From Cellvibrio sp. PSBB023 (GTDB taxonomy: Bacteria > Pseudomonadota > Gammaproteobacteria > Pseudomonadales > Cellvibrionaceae): 64,000 bases of DNA. The stretch covers positions 4,581,501 through 4,645,500 of the forward strand of contig NZ_CP019799.1 in assembly GCF_002007605.1 (NCBI RefSeq), written 5' to 3'. Positions within the stretch are counted from its first letter, which is position 1. The number at the start of each line of letters is the position of its first letter. Under the pieces are notes generated by a model. That model had not been told where the DNA came from. It was given only the letters and a program-made list of their open reading frames with translations, and ran no database searches. Below, piece by piece: positions 54,889 to 63,495 of the stretch. The translations under genes were made by a program, and so were the position numbers.

Positions 54889-56835
54889 ATGAACCCTTCC
54901 AGTGAAAGTAAACGGTGTTTAACGCGTATTCTCCATGCCATCGATTTATCCTCGCTTTCAAAAACCGATCACAAGCTGTTGTTGTCCCGACTGGATCAAC
55001 ACTTTCCGGCACTGTTTGATTTGCTCTTGCAGGTGTACGACAAACACTACGACTTGCATTATCACCTGCAACAATTGGTGAAAACCCTCGCCAGTCAATT
55101 TGCCCAGCGCAATGCGCGCCTGAAAAAGAAAGACAAACAGCGCCTTGCTGATCCGCTCTGGCACAAATCGGAGCAGATGCTGGGTATGGCCTGTTATGTG
55201 GATTTAATCGCTGGCGATTTAAACGGTGTGCGTGAAAAAATTCCCTATTTCACGGAATTGGGGCTGACCTATTTACATTTAATGCCGCTCTATAAATCTC
55301 CAGAAGGGGATAGTGACGGTGGATATGCGGTATCGGATTATCGCTGCGTCAACCCGGTATTGGGCACAACAAAAGATTTGCAAATGTTGGCACAAGCTTT
55401 AAACGAAGCGGGCATTAGCCTGGTGTTGGACTTTGTGTTTAATCACACGGCTGACGATCACGCCTGGGCCAAGGCAGCCCGTGCGGGCGATGAGAAATAT
55501 CAGGATTATTATTTAATGTTTGATGACCGGCAGCTTCCGGATCAATACGATGCAACCCTGCGTGAAATTTTCCCCAGTGTACGGCGCGGCAGTTTCAGTT
55601 ATTTGCCAGACATTCAAAAATGGGTGTGGACAACCTTTAATAATTTCCAATGGGATTTAAATTACGGCAACCCCGCGGTATTTCGCGCAATTGTGGATGA
55701 AATGTTATTTCTCGCCAATCTGGGGTGCGATTCATTGCGGCTGGATGCATTGGCCTTTATTTGGAAAGACCTGGGCACTATGTGTGAAAATCGCCCCAAG
55801 GCCCATGCATTAATAAAAGCCTTTAATTGCTGCTTGCAAATCGTGGCACCGGCAGTGGTGTTTAAATCCGAAGCGATTGTGCATCCGGATGAAGTGGTGA
55901 AATACATCGCGCCCAACGAATGCCAACTCTCTTATAACCCCTTATTAATGGCGCTGTTGTGGAATAGCCTTGCCACGCAAAAAACGCGGTTGATTACCCA
56001 AAGTTTAAGCCACCGGTTTGCGATTAATCCGCAGTGTACTTGGGTGAATTATGTGCGCTGTCACGATGATATAGGTTGGACATTTGACGATGGCGACGCG
56101 GCGCATTTAGGTATTAATGGCTACAACCATCGGCTGTTTTTAAATCAGTTTTACACAGGCCGGTTTGAAAATTCATTTGCCGTTGGGTTGGGCTTCCAGG
56201 AGAACCCGGAAAATGGCGATTGCCGTGTGTGTGGTTCGCTCGCATCCCTCGCCGGGTTGCAACAAGCATTGGAGCGAAACTCGCCATCACTGATTGAATT
56301 GGCAATCAAACGCATGTTGTTATTGAACAGTGTGATATTAAGCATTGGCGGCATACCGCTGTTATACGCGGGCGATGAACTGGCCATGCTGAACGATTAC
56401 AGTTTCCAAACCGATCCGCACAAATTGCACGATGCACGCTGGGTAAATCGTCCACGTATTGACGCACAAGCCATCGCATTGGCACATCAGCCTGGAACAC
56501 CGCAATACCAGGTGAATGTAGGGCTGCGCAAAATGATTGCAACGCGAAAAAAATACCCGGTATTTGGTGCAGCGAGCACACAGGTTCTGCGTACAGGCAG
56601 CGACCATTGTTTTGCCTATTTGAGGCAAACGGATAACGGTGAGCGATTATTGGTACTGTGTAATTTCAGTGATAGCGAGCGCGAACTCAGCGCAGACATT
56701 TTGCATCACCTGCTGCCTGCGCGCGAAGTGACTGACCTGATTGAGCACCAGTCAGTTATGTTGGATTTCAGCAACCTCCTCCGGCTAACAGCCTATCAGG
56801 TGCTGTGGTTATATTTGCCAATAGCAGTGAACTAG
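54889..56835 (+). CDS. Amylosucrase / sucrose hydrolase-type GH13 enzyme (GH13_4)
   Basis: 648 residues with no signal peptide, close to Neisseria amylosucrase in length (636). An N-terminal helical domain (about 1-95) is characteristic of GH13_4. Catalytic blocks: DFVFNHTADDH, GCDSLRLDALAF (nucleophile Asp), FKSEAIVHPDEV (acid/base Glu) and YVRCHDDIGW (transition-state Asp), plus the B'-type insertion with GFQENPENGD. It would convert sucrose to alpha-1,4-glucan plus fructose or simply hydrolyse it, in the cytoplasm. It follows the second halogenase by 21 bp, so the three are one operon. This gene order resembles the Xanthomonas sux idea (receptor plus amylosucrase under a LacI regulator), here with halogenases inserted. 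Confidence 0.88.
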   Translation: MNPSSESKRCLTRILHAIDLSSLSKTDHKLLLSRLDQHFPALFDLLLQVYDKHYDLHYHLQQLVKTLASQFAQRNARLKKKDKQRLADPLWHKSEQMLGMACYVDLIAGDLNGVREKIPYFTELGLTYLHLMPLYKSPEGDSDGGYAVSDYRCVNPVLGTTKDLQMLAQALNEAGISLVLDFVFNHTADDHAWAKAARAGDEKYQDYYLMFDDRQLPDQYDATLREIFPSVRRGSFSYLPDIQKWVWTTFNNFQWDLNYGNPAVFRAIVDEMLFLANLGCDSLRLDALAFIWKDLGTMCENRPKAHALIKAFNCCLQIVAPAVVFKSEAIVHPDEVVKYIAPNECQLSYNPLLMALLWNSLATQKTRLITQSLSHRFAINPQCTWVNYVRCHDDIGWTFDDGDAAHLGINGYNHRLFLNQFYTGRFENSFAVGLGFQENPENGDCRVCGSLASLAGLQQALERNSPSLIELAIKRMLLLNSVILSIGGIPLLYAGDELAMLNDYSFQTDPHKLHDARWVNRPRIDAQAIALAHQPGTPQYQVNVGLRKMIATRKKYPVFGAASTQVLRTGSDHCFAYLRQTDNGERLLVLCNFSDSERELSADILHHLLPAREVTDLIEHQSVMLDFSNLLRLTAYQVLWLYLPIAVN

Positions 56836-56844
56836 CGAACAGGG

Positions 56845-57108
56845 TTATTGACGCGTTTCGCGGCGACGCAATAATTCAGCAACGGGATCTGCTGAATTGA
56901 GCTGTGCATCAATCAAATCCGCCTGCGCACGGGTTTGATGCAAGAGCGACATCAAGAGTCGCACTTCATCGTACATATCGCCGTGGGTTTCATTACACAG
57001 TCGACGCCCCATTTCTTGCGCAAGGCGCAAAATTTCAGCTAATTCACGCGCCGTTTCGCCCTGTTCTTCACGCAACCATTTTTCGTGGTTCATAATGTGG
57101 TGGCTCAT
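56845..57108 (-). CDS. Small hypothetical alpha-helical protein
   Basis: 87 residues, largely helical and charged, probably coiled-coil (REEQGETARELAEILRLAQ and MSLLHQTRAQADLIDAQL). A good ribosome site (GGGAGA) lies upstream of the ATG, which supports expression. No membrane segment or signal. It converges with the amylosucrase gene at 9 bp distance. Family not recognised. Confidence 0.65.
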   Translation of the reverse strand: MSHHIMNHEKWLREEQGETARELAEILRLAQEMGRRLCNETHGDMYDEVRLLMSLLHQTRAQADLIDAQLNSADPVAELLRRRETRQ

Positions 57109-57258
57109 AGTTTGTCTCCCATTAAACGCTGGCCTTTTGCCTATACAGCCTAGACCTTTGCATGGGGTTAAACAACGAGTTAAAACTAATAACCACCGGC
57201 GGGTATGCGTAAAAAGTTATTAAGAAAAAATGGGTATTGTGATGCTGTACTGTGCAAT

Positions 57259-57570
57259 TTACACACTGAATCCCCAATGAGTCCCATTTGGTAATTCAAT
57301 ATCCAGGCGTAACTTTCCACCCGTTGCTTCTACATAGCGCTTCAAGGAAGAAAGTTTTATATCTCTACCGACCTTCTCCATTTCTGCAATCGTGGGCTGC
57401 TTAACGCCAAGCGCCGCAGCAATTTCCATTTGCGTTTTGTCTACGAGTTCACGTAACTCCGCTAAATGGATATTAAGCAGCATTGCATCTGCTTGCTCAC
57501 GAGCTTGGGCCACGACCTCTGGTTTTTCGTTTGCAAGTATCTGTTCTAATGTTCTGGCCACAATGATCAC
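57259..57570 (-). CDS. HigA-like XRE-family antitoxin
   Basis: 103 residues starting with GTG 57570, overlapping the toxin stop (GTGA). The helix-turn-helix is in ELVDKTQMEIAAALGVKQPTIAEMEK, followed by a C-terminal strand region (GGKLRLDIELP) that usually contacts the toxin. Second gene of a toxin-first pair, as in higBA. It would neutralise the toxin and repress the shared promoter. Confidence 0.88.
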   Translation of the reverse strand: MIIVARTLEQILANEKPEVVAQAREQADAMLLNIHLAELRELVDKTQMEIAAALGVKQPTIAEMEKVGRDIKLSSLKRYVEATGGKLRLDIELPNGTHWGFSV

Positions 57571-57917
57571 CTCGTTTCCAATGTCTTTAAATGAGCGGTA
57601 AATTCTCTGTCTGCTATTGGGATCATGATTTTATAAAACCGTTTTTCATCGCCAGTTTTACAACCCGCACAGAGTAGAATTCCTCGGCGCAACGGGTCGA
57701 ATGCAAAGAAGGCCCGAATAGGCTCTCCGTTACTCTGCACTCGTAGTTCCTTCATGTTGCCGTGAACTGAGCCCTTTACTGTGTCTGCGTAGGGCCTTGC
57801 GAGTTGCGGCCCTTTTTCCTTCAGTAGCAACAGTGAGGCGATTACGCTGGCCCTGTCGCTATCCTCCAATTCATCAAACCACTTATCAAAGGTATCGGTC
57901 GTCTCTATTTCCCACAT
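57567..57917 (-). CDS. HigB/RelE-like (Gp49-type) toxin
   Basis: 116 residues. ETTDTFDKWFDELEDSDRASV, then KELRVQSNGEPIRAFFAFDPLRRGILLCAGCKTG split by strands, and FYKIMIPIADREF are typical of the Gp49/HigB group of RelE-fold ribosome-dependent mRNA interferases. Conserved basic residues in the central strands are present. It is the first gene of the pair and overlaps the antitoxin by 4 bp. Toxic activity is inferred from family only. Confidence 0.88.
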   Translation of the reverse strand: MWEIETTDTFDKWFDELEDSDRASVIASLLLLKEKGPQLARPYADTVKGSVHGNMKELRVQSNGEPIRAFFAFDPLRRGILLCAGCKTGDEKRFYKIMIPIADREFTAHLKTLETR

Positions 57918-57950
57918 TTGCCCTCCGGCGGTTACAGATTGTCCTTAATA

Positions 57951-57981
57951 TAGGTTTAGACCTATTATTGATCTAAGCCTA
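57951..57981. promoter_or_regulatory. Inverted repeat upstream of the toxin-antitoxin pair
   Basis: TAGGTTTAGA (57951-57960) and TCTAAGCCTA (57972-57981) form a 9-of-10 inverted repeat 34 bp upstream of the toxin start; a nested near-palindrome TAGGTTTAGACCTA lies in the left arm. Suits an antitoxin operator. Confidence 0.55.
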
Positions 57982-58070
57982 TGAAACTACTAATGGGGAT
58001 AAGCTATGTATCAGAGGTTATCGATTTGTATTGTTAATCGATAAAAAGCCGGGCTTGGTGAGGCGGTTGA

Positions 58071-59129
58071 TTACTTGATGCGCTTGCTTTGATAGCTATC
58101 CAATTCTTTGGTATCAACCATTGGCCAGCCTTCTTTATCCCAAGTGATGTTCATTATTTTTAGTTTCTGCAAATACTTATCTGCCGTTTCGTAGGCGTGC
58201 AGTACTAAATACTCTTTGCCGTCCCAGGAGTAAGCGCTGTTGTGGCCGAGGCCAACCCAGTTTTTGTTGCCAGTGATTAATAAACTGCCGCCACCTTCAT
58301 TCATGTCTCTCCCAGCGCGATCAACGTAGGGGCCGGTTACTTGTTTGGAACGTCCAACCACTAAATGATAAGTAGAGTCTGCGCCTTTGCAGCACAGACC
58401 CCAACTAGCGAATAAGTAGTAGTAATCACCTTTGCGCAAAATAAATGGCGCTTCAATTTCGCCGGGACCTGCGTTGCTACTCGTGCCAGCCGGTACCTGA
58501 TCGCGGCGCGCAATGGTGTGCCACTCTTGCGGTTCAGCAGGGCGGGTCAAGTCGCTGTTTAATTTAACTATTTTCAAACCGCCCCAGAAGGAGCCAAAAC
58601 TCATCCAGGGTTGACCCTGCTCATCGAATATTACGGCGGCGTCAATGGCATTCCAGTTGTCGCGGTTGGGCACAGATTGAATCACTATGCCTTTGTCTTC
58701 CCAGCGATAGTCGGGGGATTTCGGGTTCAGTGTTTTATTCACCGTCACACCAATCGCGGAGGTGTTTTTGCCGAAGGCAGACACGGAGTAATACAAATAA
58801 AACAAGCCATTGTGCTGGATAATATCCGGCGCCCACAGGTGCCCGTTAAATTCCGGTGCGACTGATTTTGCCCAGTCCGGTTCGGCGGCAAACGCGCGAT
58901 CGGAATAGCGCCAGTTCACCTTGTCGCTGGAGCTGTAAATAGTGATGCCAGGGCCAGTGCTAAACAGGTACCAGGTATTACCTTCCCGCGCCATGACCGG
59001 GTCGTGCACATCCACTTGCTTGGAATAACTCTGGCTGGCGATGAGCAGGCTGCCCAGCAAGAGGGCAAGCTTGCCAAACAGGTGACTACAAAGCTGCTGA
59101 AAGCGGTGTGGTAGGGGGCTGTTTACCAT
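58071..59129 (-). CDS. arb43A: Endo-1,5-alpha-L-arabinanase, close to Cellvibrio Arb43A
   Basis: 352 residues with signal peptide. From KQVDVHDPVM to the C-terminus it reads almost like Cellvibrio japonicus Arb43A, with long identical stretches such as STGPGITIYSS, YSVSAFGKNTSAIGVTVNKT and KGDYYYLFASWGLCC. The triad is Asp43 (VHDP), Asp163 (NAIDAA) and Glu226 (EIEAPF), each offset by exactly five from the published Asp38, Asp158 and Glu221. A small difference is NAIDAA where Arb43A has NAIDPA. It cuts linear arabinan to oligosaccharides in or beyond the periplasm. It is divergent from the GH43 lipoprotein at 59238. Confidence 0.95.
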   Translation of the reverse strand: MVNSPLPHRFQQLCSHLFGKLALLLGSLLIASQSYSKQVDVHDPVMAREGNTWYLFSTGPGITIYSSSDKVNWRYSDRAFAAEPDWAKSVAPEFNGHLWAPDIIQHNGLFYLYYSVSAFGKNTSAIGVTVNKTLNPKSPDYRWEDKGIVIQSVPNRDNWNAIDAAVIFDEQGQPWMSFGSFWGGLKIVKLNSDLTRPAEPQEWHTIARRDQVPAGTSSNAGPGEIEAPFILRKGDYYYLFASWGLCCKGADSTYHLVVGRSKQVTGPYVDRAGRDMNEGGGSLLITGNKNWVGLGHNSAYSWDGKEYLVLHAYETADKYLQKLKIMNITWDKEGWPMVDTKELDSYQSKRIK

Positions 59130-59153
59130 AGTTAACTCTCTTATAGGTCGATT

Positions 59154-59161
59154 TGTCTTAA
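59154..59161 (+). promoter_or_regulatory. TTGTCTTA half-site in the divergent arabinanase promoter
   Basis: The same octamer as both arms of the palindrome at 61969. It is followed after 5 bp by TAATATAA, a 6-of-8 match to the inverse arm, and by a perfect -10 hexamer TATAAT at 59170-59175 reading toward the GH43 lipoprotein gene. Confidence 0.5.
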
Positions 59162-59237
59162 TATGTAATATAATATTATTCCATTAATAATAACAGTTAA
59201 CCGGTGTAAAGGCCGGTTTCACAGAGGAGAGTAATCT

Positions 59238-60335
59238 ATGACCAGTATCCAATTTCCCCCATGTTGCATCACGGCACTGCGCGCGGTCTTTATTCTTTTT
59301 ACCAGTGTGCTGATAAGCGCATGCGGTGAGTCGAGCTCAACGAAGACGGCGGCGGTAAATGCATCTGCCGGGCAGGAATCCAGTTCGATAAGTAACGAGG
59401 CATTACCGGCGGCATTTATCCCCCAGCGCGCTGATCCACAAATTTATCGTACCGATTCAGGTCATTATTATTTTATTGCTACCGCGCCCAAGTTTGATCG
59501 CATCCAATTGCGCAGTGCCAGTTCCTTGCGTGGCCTTGCCAGTGCAGATGAAAAAACGATTTGGGAGAAACACGAGTCAGGCCCCATGAGTGACAGTATT
59601 TGGGCGCCGGAATTACATCGTTTTAATAACACCTGGTACATCTATTTTGCGGCGGGTGAGCAAGGTGTGGGCGGCAGTATTCGCATGTATGTATTGGCCA
59701 ATGAAGCGGCCGATCCTATGCAGGGTGAGTGGAAAGAGCTAGGTCGTGTAAGCACCGCGCGTGATTCCTTCTCACTGGATGCCACCGTGTTTGAGCACAA
59801 AGGGCAGCGCTATTTGGTGTGGGCACAAAGCGATCCTGAGGGCACTATGAACTCAGCACTTTATCTCGCCACATTGGATTCACCCACTCAGGTTGGTGCG
59901 GTGGAAGTGGAAATTACTCGCCCCACGCTGGACTGGGAAATTCAGGGTTACAAAGTGAATGAAGGTGCGGCGGTGATTATTCGCAACGGCAAGATTTTTA
60001 TCAGCTACTCTGCCAGCGCTACCGACCATCGCTATGCTGTGGGCTTGGTGTGGGCCGATGTGGAGGCGGATTTGCTGGACAAAGCCGCTTGGCACAAATC
60101 CCCCGAACCGATTTTTTTCACCAATGAAGCATTGAAACGCTTTGGCCCCGGCCACAACAGTTTTACGCTGGATGATGATGGTAAAACCGATGTGCTGGTA
60201 TATCATGCGCGCGATTATGCAGAGCTGCAGGGCACACCGCTGACAGACCCCAATCGCCACACCTATATTCGCCGCCTCCACTGGACCAGCGAAGGTTTTC
60301 CGGATTTTGGGCAACACAGAACTGACAGCGAATGA
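59238..60335 (+). CDS. GH43 lipoprotein, exo-alpha-L-arabinofuranosidase type
   Basis: 365 residues with signal peptide and lipobox LISAC (Cys29), then a Ser-rich linker and a GH43 propeller. The triad is Asp66 (QRADP), Asp181 (FSLDATVF) and Glu242 (KVNEGA), with GPGHNS later. It is a clear paralogue of the cytoplasmic GH43 at 2722, so the pair covers both membrane-anchored and cytosolic steps. It probably removes single arabinose units from oligosaccharides. The galM gene begins 65 bp downstream, so the two may form an operon. Confidence 0.9.
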   Translation: MTSIQFPPCCITALRAVFILFTSVLISACGESSSTKTAAVNASAGQESSSISNEALPAAFIPQRADPQIYRTDSGHYYFIATAPKFDRIQLRSASSLRGLASADEKTIWEKHESGPMSDSIWAPELHRFNNTWYIYFAAGEQGVGGSIRMYVLANEAADPMQGEWKELGRVSTARDSFSLDATVFEHKGQRYLVWAQSDPEGTMNSALYLATLDSPTQVGAVEVEITRPTLDWEIQGYKVNEGAAVIIRNGKIFISYSASATDHRYAVGLVWADVEADLLDKAAWHKSPEPIFFTNEALKRFGPGHNSFTLDDDGKTDVLVYHARDYAELQGTPLTDPNRHTYIRRLHWTSEGFPDFGQHRTDSE

Positions 60336-60400
60336 TCGCCGCGCTTGGCCATTACCATGATTAACCTACTACTATTTCAGCGATCGAGAGCTATTTTTTA

Positions 60401-61480
60401 ATGAGCACATCTTCGGCAATTTCACAAAAACAATTCGGCACCACACCCGCAGGTGATGTTGTGACTGAATATACGCTGCGCAACAAACCCGGTAGCTGCG
60501 TAAAAATTATCACCCTTGGCGGCATCATCACCGAGTGGCATATGCGCGACAAACAGGGCACGCTGGCCGATGTGGTTTTGGGGTTTGATACCCTGGAGCC
60601 CTATTTGGAGGTTGGACCCTATTTTGGTGCTGTGATTGGCCGCGTTGGTAATCGTATCGCCAATGCACAATTCACATTGGATGGCGAGACTTACCATTTA
60701 ACGGCGAACAACGGCAGCAATAATTTGCACGGCGGCCCCGTCGGTTTTGATAAAAAAGTCTGGAGTGCTTCCACCGCTGAAGATGCAAATGGGCCGATTT
60801 TAACATTGCAGTTGTTGAGTGAAGATGGCGACCAGGGCTTTCCCGGAAATTTGAGTGTGACTGTTACTTATCAATTCACACATAATGGTGAGTTGATTGT
60901 GGATTACTTCGCCACAACTGACAAAGCCACACCGGTAAACCTCACGCAGCACAGTTATTTTAACCTCGCCGCATTCAGTGCAGAGAGTGGGGGCGACATT
61001 CTCAACCACAAAGCGCAAATATTTGCCGATCATATTAACGCCGTTAATGAAGCACAAATTCCAGTGGGCGATTTAATGCCCGTGGCAGGAACCCCATTTG
61101 ATTTCCGCGCGCCGCGTTTAATTGGCGAGCTAATTAATGCGGATCATGAACAAATCAAAAATGGCTTTGGTTACGATCACAATTTTATTATCAACCAAAA
61201 ATCCTACAAAGAGCTTACCTTGGCTGCGCGGGTGGAAGAGCAAACCTCTGGCCGAGTGTTGGAAGTCTTTACCCAAGAGCCGGGCGTACAATTTTATTCC
61301 GGTAATTTTTTGGATGGCTCGCTCAGTGGCAAAGGCATCACCTACCAAAAACGTAGCGGCTTCTGCCTGGAGCCCCAACACCACCCGGATTCCATCAACC
61401 AATCGCAATTCCCGTCGATAGTCTTGCGCCCTGGCGATGAATATAAAACCCGCACTATTTTTAAATTGTCGGTGAAGTGA
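60401..61480 (+). CDS. galM: Aldose 1-epimerase (mutarotase)
   Basis: 359 residues, no signal peptide. Signature motifs: GRVGNRIANAQFTL, NLHGG, NLTQHSYFNL (catalytic acid His), VAGTPFDFR, GYDHNF and FCLEPQHHPDSIN (catalytic base Glu). It interconverts anomers of free sugars; in this setting L-arabinose or galactose released by the arabinan enzymes is the natural substrate. It follows the GH43 lipoprotein gene and ends in a strong terminator. Confidence 0.95.
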   Translation: MSTSSAISQKQFGTTPAGDVVTEYTLRNKPGSCVKIITLGGIITEWHMRDKQGTLADVVLGFDTLEPYLEVGPYFGAVIGRVGNRIANAQFTLDGETYHLTANNGSNNLHGGPVGFDKKVWSASTAEDANGPILTLQLLSEDGDQGFPGNLSVTVTYQFTHNGELIVDYFATTDKATPVNLTQHSYFNLAAFSAESGGDILNHKAQIFADHINAVNEAQIPVGDLMPVAGTPFDFRAPRLIGELINADHEQIKNGFGYDHNFIINQKSYKELTLAARVEEQTSGRVLEVFTQEPGVQFYSGNFLDGSLSGKGITYQKRSGFCLEPQHHPDSINQSQFPSIVLRPGDEYKTRTIFKLSVK

Positions 61481-61506
61481 TTTTTAATTAACGTTGCGAT
61501 CTAAAC

Positions 61507-61542
61507 AAAAACGCCCTGCATAAAGATGCAGGGCGTTTTTTT
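61507..61542 (+). terminator. Rho-independent terminator after galM
   Basis: A 14-bp stem (61507-61520 with 61527-61540), TAAAGA loop, and a T run to 61542. Confidence 0.93.
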
Positions 61543-61578
61543 ATTAGTGGCTGAATTCGTTCAATCCATCATTTCAAA

Positions 61579-61770
61579 CTAGAGACTAAGTCGCGGCAAA
61601 TAACCACCGGGAATAATCCCGAATACCGAAAGCACTATCAGGATCAGCATGATAATAAATAAAACCCTTACTACTTGGGCAACGGGTGACGGCAGGGGCA
61701 GCAGGGCTACCAACCACCAAATCAGGCCGAAGACGACCAGATAGACGATAAGGTTAATAATAGAGTCCAT
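61579..61770 (-). CDS. Small two-helix membrane protein (Thivi_2564-like)
   Basis: 63 residues, almost entirely two hydrophobic helices (about 5-24 and 33-53) joined by LPLPSPVAQVVR, ending with FGIIPGGY. It resembles the small Thivi_2564-type membrane proteins found in many gammaproteobacteria. A purine-rich site (AAGGA) precedes the ATG. Function unknown. Convergent with galM. Confidence 0.75.
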   Translation of the reverse strand: MDSIINLIVYLVVFGLIWWLVALLPLPSPVAQVVRVLFIIMLILIVLSVFGIIPGGYLPRLSL

Positions 61771-61968
61771 AGTGTTTTCCTTTATAAATTGCTAACGAGG
61801 GGCGGCCAGTGTTGGCCTGTAAGTTGTTCTTATCTTACGTAAAACCCCGTTTGCCGACGGTGCGTTAGCGAACCCAACCGGTGCTTGTCGGGTTTTATAT
61901 TTCTCCTTTTGATTGTAAATATTCTTGAAAAGCCTTGGGCTGGGAGGATTTTTCTGGGTAAAATCAAT

Positions 61969-61990
61969 TTGTCTTATAATATTAAGACAA
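61969..61990. promoter_or_regulatory. Perfect palindromic operator TTGTCTTA-N6-TAAGACAA with embedded -10
   Basis: Two perfect 8-bp inverted arms separated by TAATAT. A perfect -10 hexamer TATAAT (61975-61980) sits inside the palindrome, so a bound protein would block RNA polymerase. It lies 47 bp upstream of the GH43-lectin gene. Confidence 0.75.
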
Positions 61991-62036
61991 TATCAATCAC
62001 AACCTACCGTCTAACAATAATCTACAGGTAATCATT

Positions 62037-63401
62037 ATGTTTAAATCGATCTTAGCGGGGCTTGGCCTCTGGCTGTGTTGCTATGGTGCATCGGCTATTA
62101 CACTTTCCGGGTTAACCAATTCCCATGATCCGGGCACCATCGTTAAGGATGGCAATACCTACTTTCACTTCACCACGGGTACGGGAATCTGGTACTCCAC
62201 ATCGACCAACCTCACCACCTGGACGGGCGGGCCTGCGCCGGTGTTTACCACCTATCCCAGTTGGATTTACAGCAAAATCCCCGGTTTTAGTGGTTCTTTC
62301 TGGGCGCCGGACATTATTCACATGAACGGCTATTACTACCTTTATTACTCGGTATCCACCTTTGGTACTTCGGTATCGGCAATCGGTGTTGCGCGTTCGG
62401 CGTCGCTCACCTCGCCAAGTTGGCAGGATCTTGGTTTGGTGGTGGAGTCATGGGGCGGCAGTGCGGAAATCAATGCGATTGATCCGGCGCTCTACCGCGA
62501 TCACGACGGTAAGGTGTACATGAGTTATGGCTCATTTTTTGGCGGCATTGGTTTGGCGGAAATTAACCAGAGCACCGGGAAGCTCAACGGCAGTGTGACC
62601 AAAATTTACGGCGGTAATCACGCCGATATTGAAGCGCCCTATATTTCACGCAATGGTGATTATTACTACCTTTTTATTAATCGCGGCGCTTGTTGTAACG
62701 GCGCGAGCAGTACCTACTACGTGCAAGTCGCGCGCTCTACCTCCATTTACGGCCCTTACACCAATGTGCGTACCCTGTTGCCCAATACCGACGGCAAATA
62801 CAAAGGCCCCGGGCACATTGGTGTATTGAAGCAAGATGGTTGTAATTACACCTCCATCCACTATTACGACTTGAACGATAACGGTAATGCCAAGCTGGAT
62901 ATTTTAAGCATGACTTACAGTAATGGCTGGCCGACATTGACGCGCAATTTTTCTGTTGCCAGTTGCGGCGGTGTAAGCGATGGCTTGTATCGCATTACTG
63001 CACGTCACAGCAATAAAGATCTTATGCCCGCTGCAAAATCGTCGGCCAATGGTGCCATGATTCAACAAGAAACCTGGAATAGTTATCGCGCACAACAATG
63101 GTATGTGATTAATCAGGGCACGGGTTACTACAGTGTGATTAATGCGGCTAGCCTGAAAAGTCTGGATGTGTACGACAACTCAACCGCCGCTGGCGCCAAC
63201 ATTGCTCAGTGGGATTATTGGGGTGGTGCAGGGCAAAAGTGGAGCCTGACGAATAGCAGTGGTTACTACACGCTTCGCTCACAACTGAGTAATTTGCCGT
63301 TGGATGTATTGAATGTAAGTACCGCCAACGGTGCGCAAATTATTCAATGGAATGCCACCGGTGCTACCAACCAACAATTCAGTTTGACCCGCTTGAAATA
63401 A
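62037..63401 (+). CDS. GH43 arabinanase with C-terminal ricin-type lectin (CBM13-like) domain
   Basis: 454 residues with signal peptide (cleavage after ASA). The GH43 domain covers about 22-315 with Asp31 (SHDPG), Asp149 (NAIDPA) and Glu199 (DIEAPY); it is of the same arabinanase type as Arb43A (SFWAPDII, YYLYYSVSTFGT, MSYGSFFGG). The C-terminal domain (about 325-454) has three beta-trefoil repeats with Q-x-W/F marks (QQWYV, QKWSL, QQFSL), typical of ricin-type carbohydrate binding. It is probably secreted and binds arabinan or galactan side chains. A palindromic operator with embedded -10 lies just upstream. Confidence 0.93.
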   Translation: MFKSILAGLGLWLCCYGASAITLSGLTNSHDPGTIVKDGNTYFHFTTGTGIWYSTSTNLTTWTGGPAPVFTTYPSWIYSKIPGFSGSFWAPDIIHMNGYYYLYYSVSTFGTSVSAIGVARSASLTSPSWQDLGLVVESWGGSAEINAIDPALYRDHDGKVYMSYGSFFGGIGLAEINQSTGKLNGSVTKIYGGNHADIEAPYISRNGDYYYLFINRGACCNGASSTYYVQVARSTSIYGPYTNVRTLLPNTDGKYKGPGHIGVLKQDGCNYTSIHYYDLNDNGNAKLDILSMTYSNGWPTLTRNFSVASCGGVSDGLYRITARHSNKDLMPAAKSSANGAMIQQETWNSYRAQQWYVINQGTGYYSVINAASLKSLDVYDNSTAAGANIAQWDYWGGAGQKWSLTNSSGYYTLRSQLSNLPLDVLNVSTANGAQIIQWNATGATNQQFSLTRLK

Positions 63402-63417
63402 AACTGGGTGGGAAAAA

Positions 63418-63461
63418 TAACGCCTTCCAGTACTCATGTTGCTGGAGGGCGTTACGCTTTT
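63418..63461 (+). terminator. Rho-independent terminator after GH43-lectin gene
   Basis: A 13-bp stem with one G-T pair (TAACGCCTTCCAG 63418-63430 with CTGGAGGGCGTTA 63442-63454) followed by CGCTTTTCT. Confidence 0.85.
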
Positions 63462-63495
63462 CTAACCTGCATTAAAAAATAAATGGAGATATACG

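Noticed and set aside
58020..58042. ATCGATT/AATCGAT hairpin after the arb43A gene
   Set aside because: A 7-bp AT-rich stem without a T tract in the direction of the gene; not supported as a terminator.
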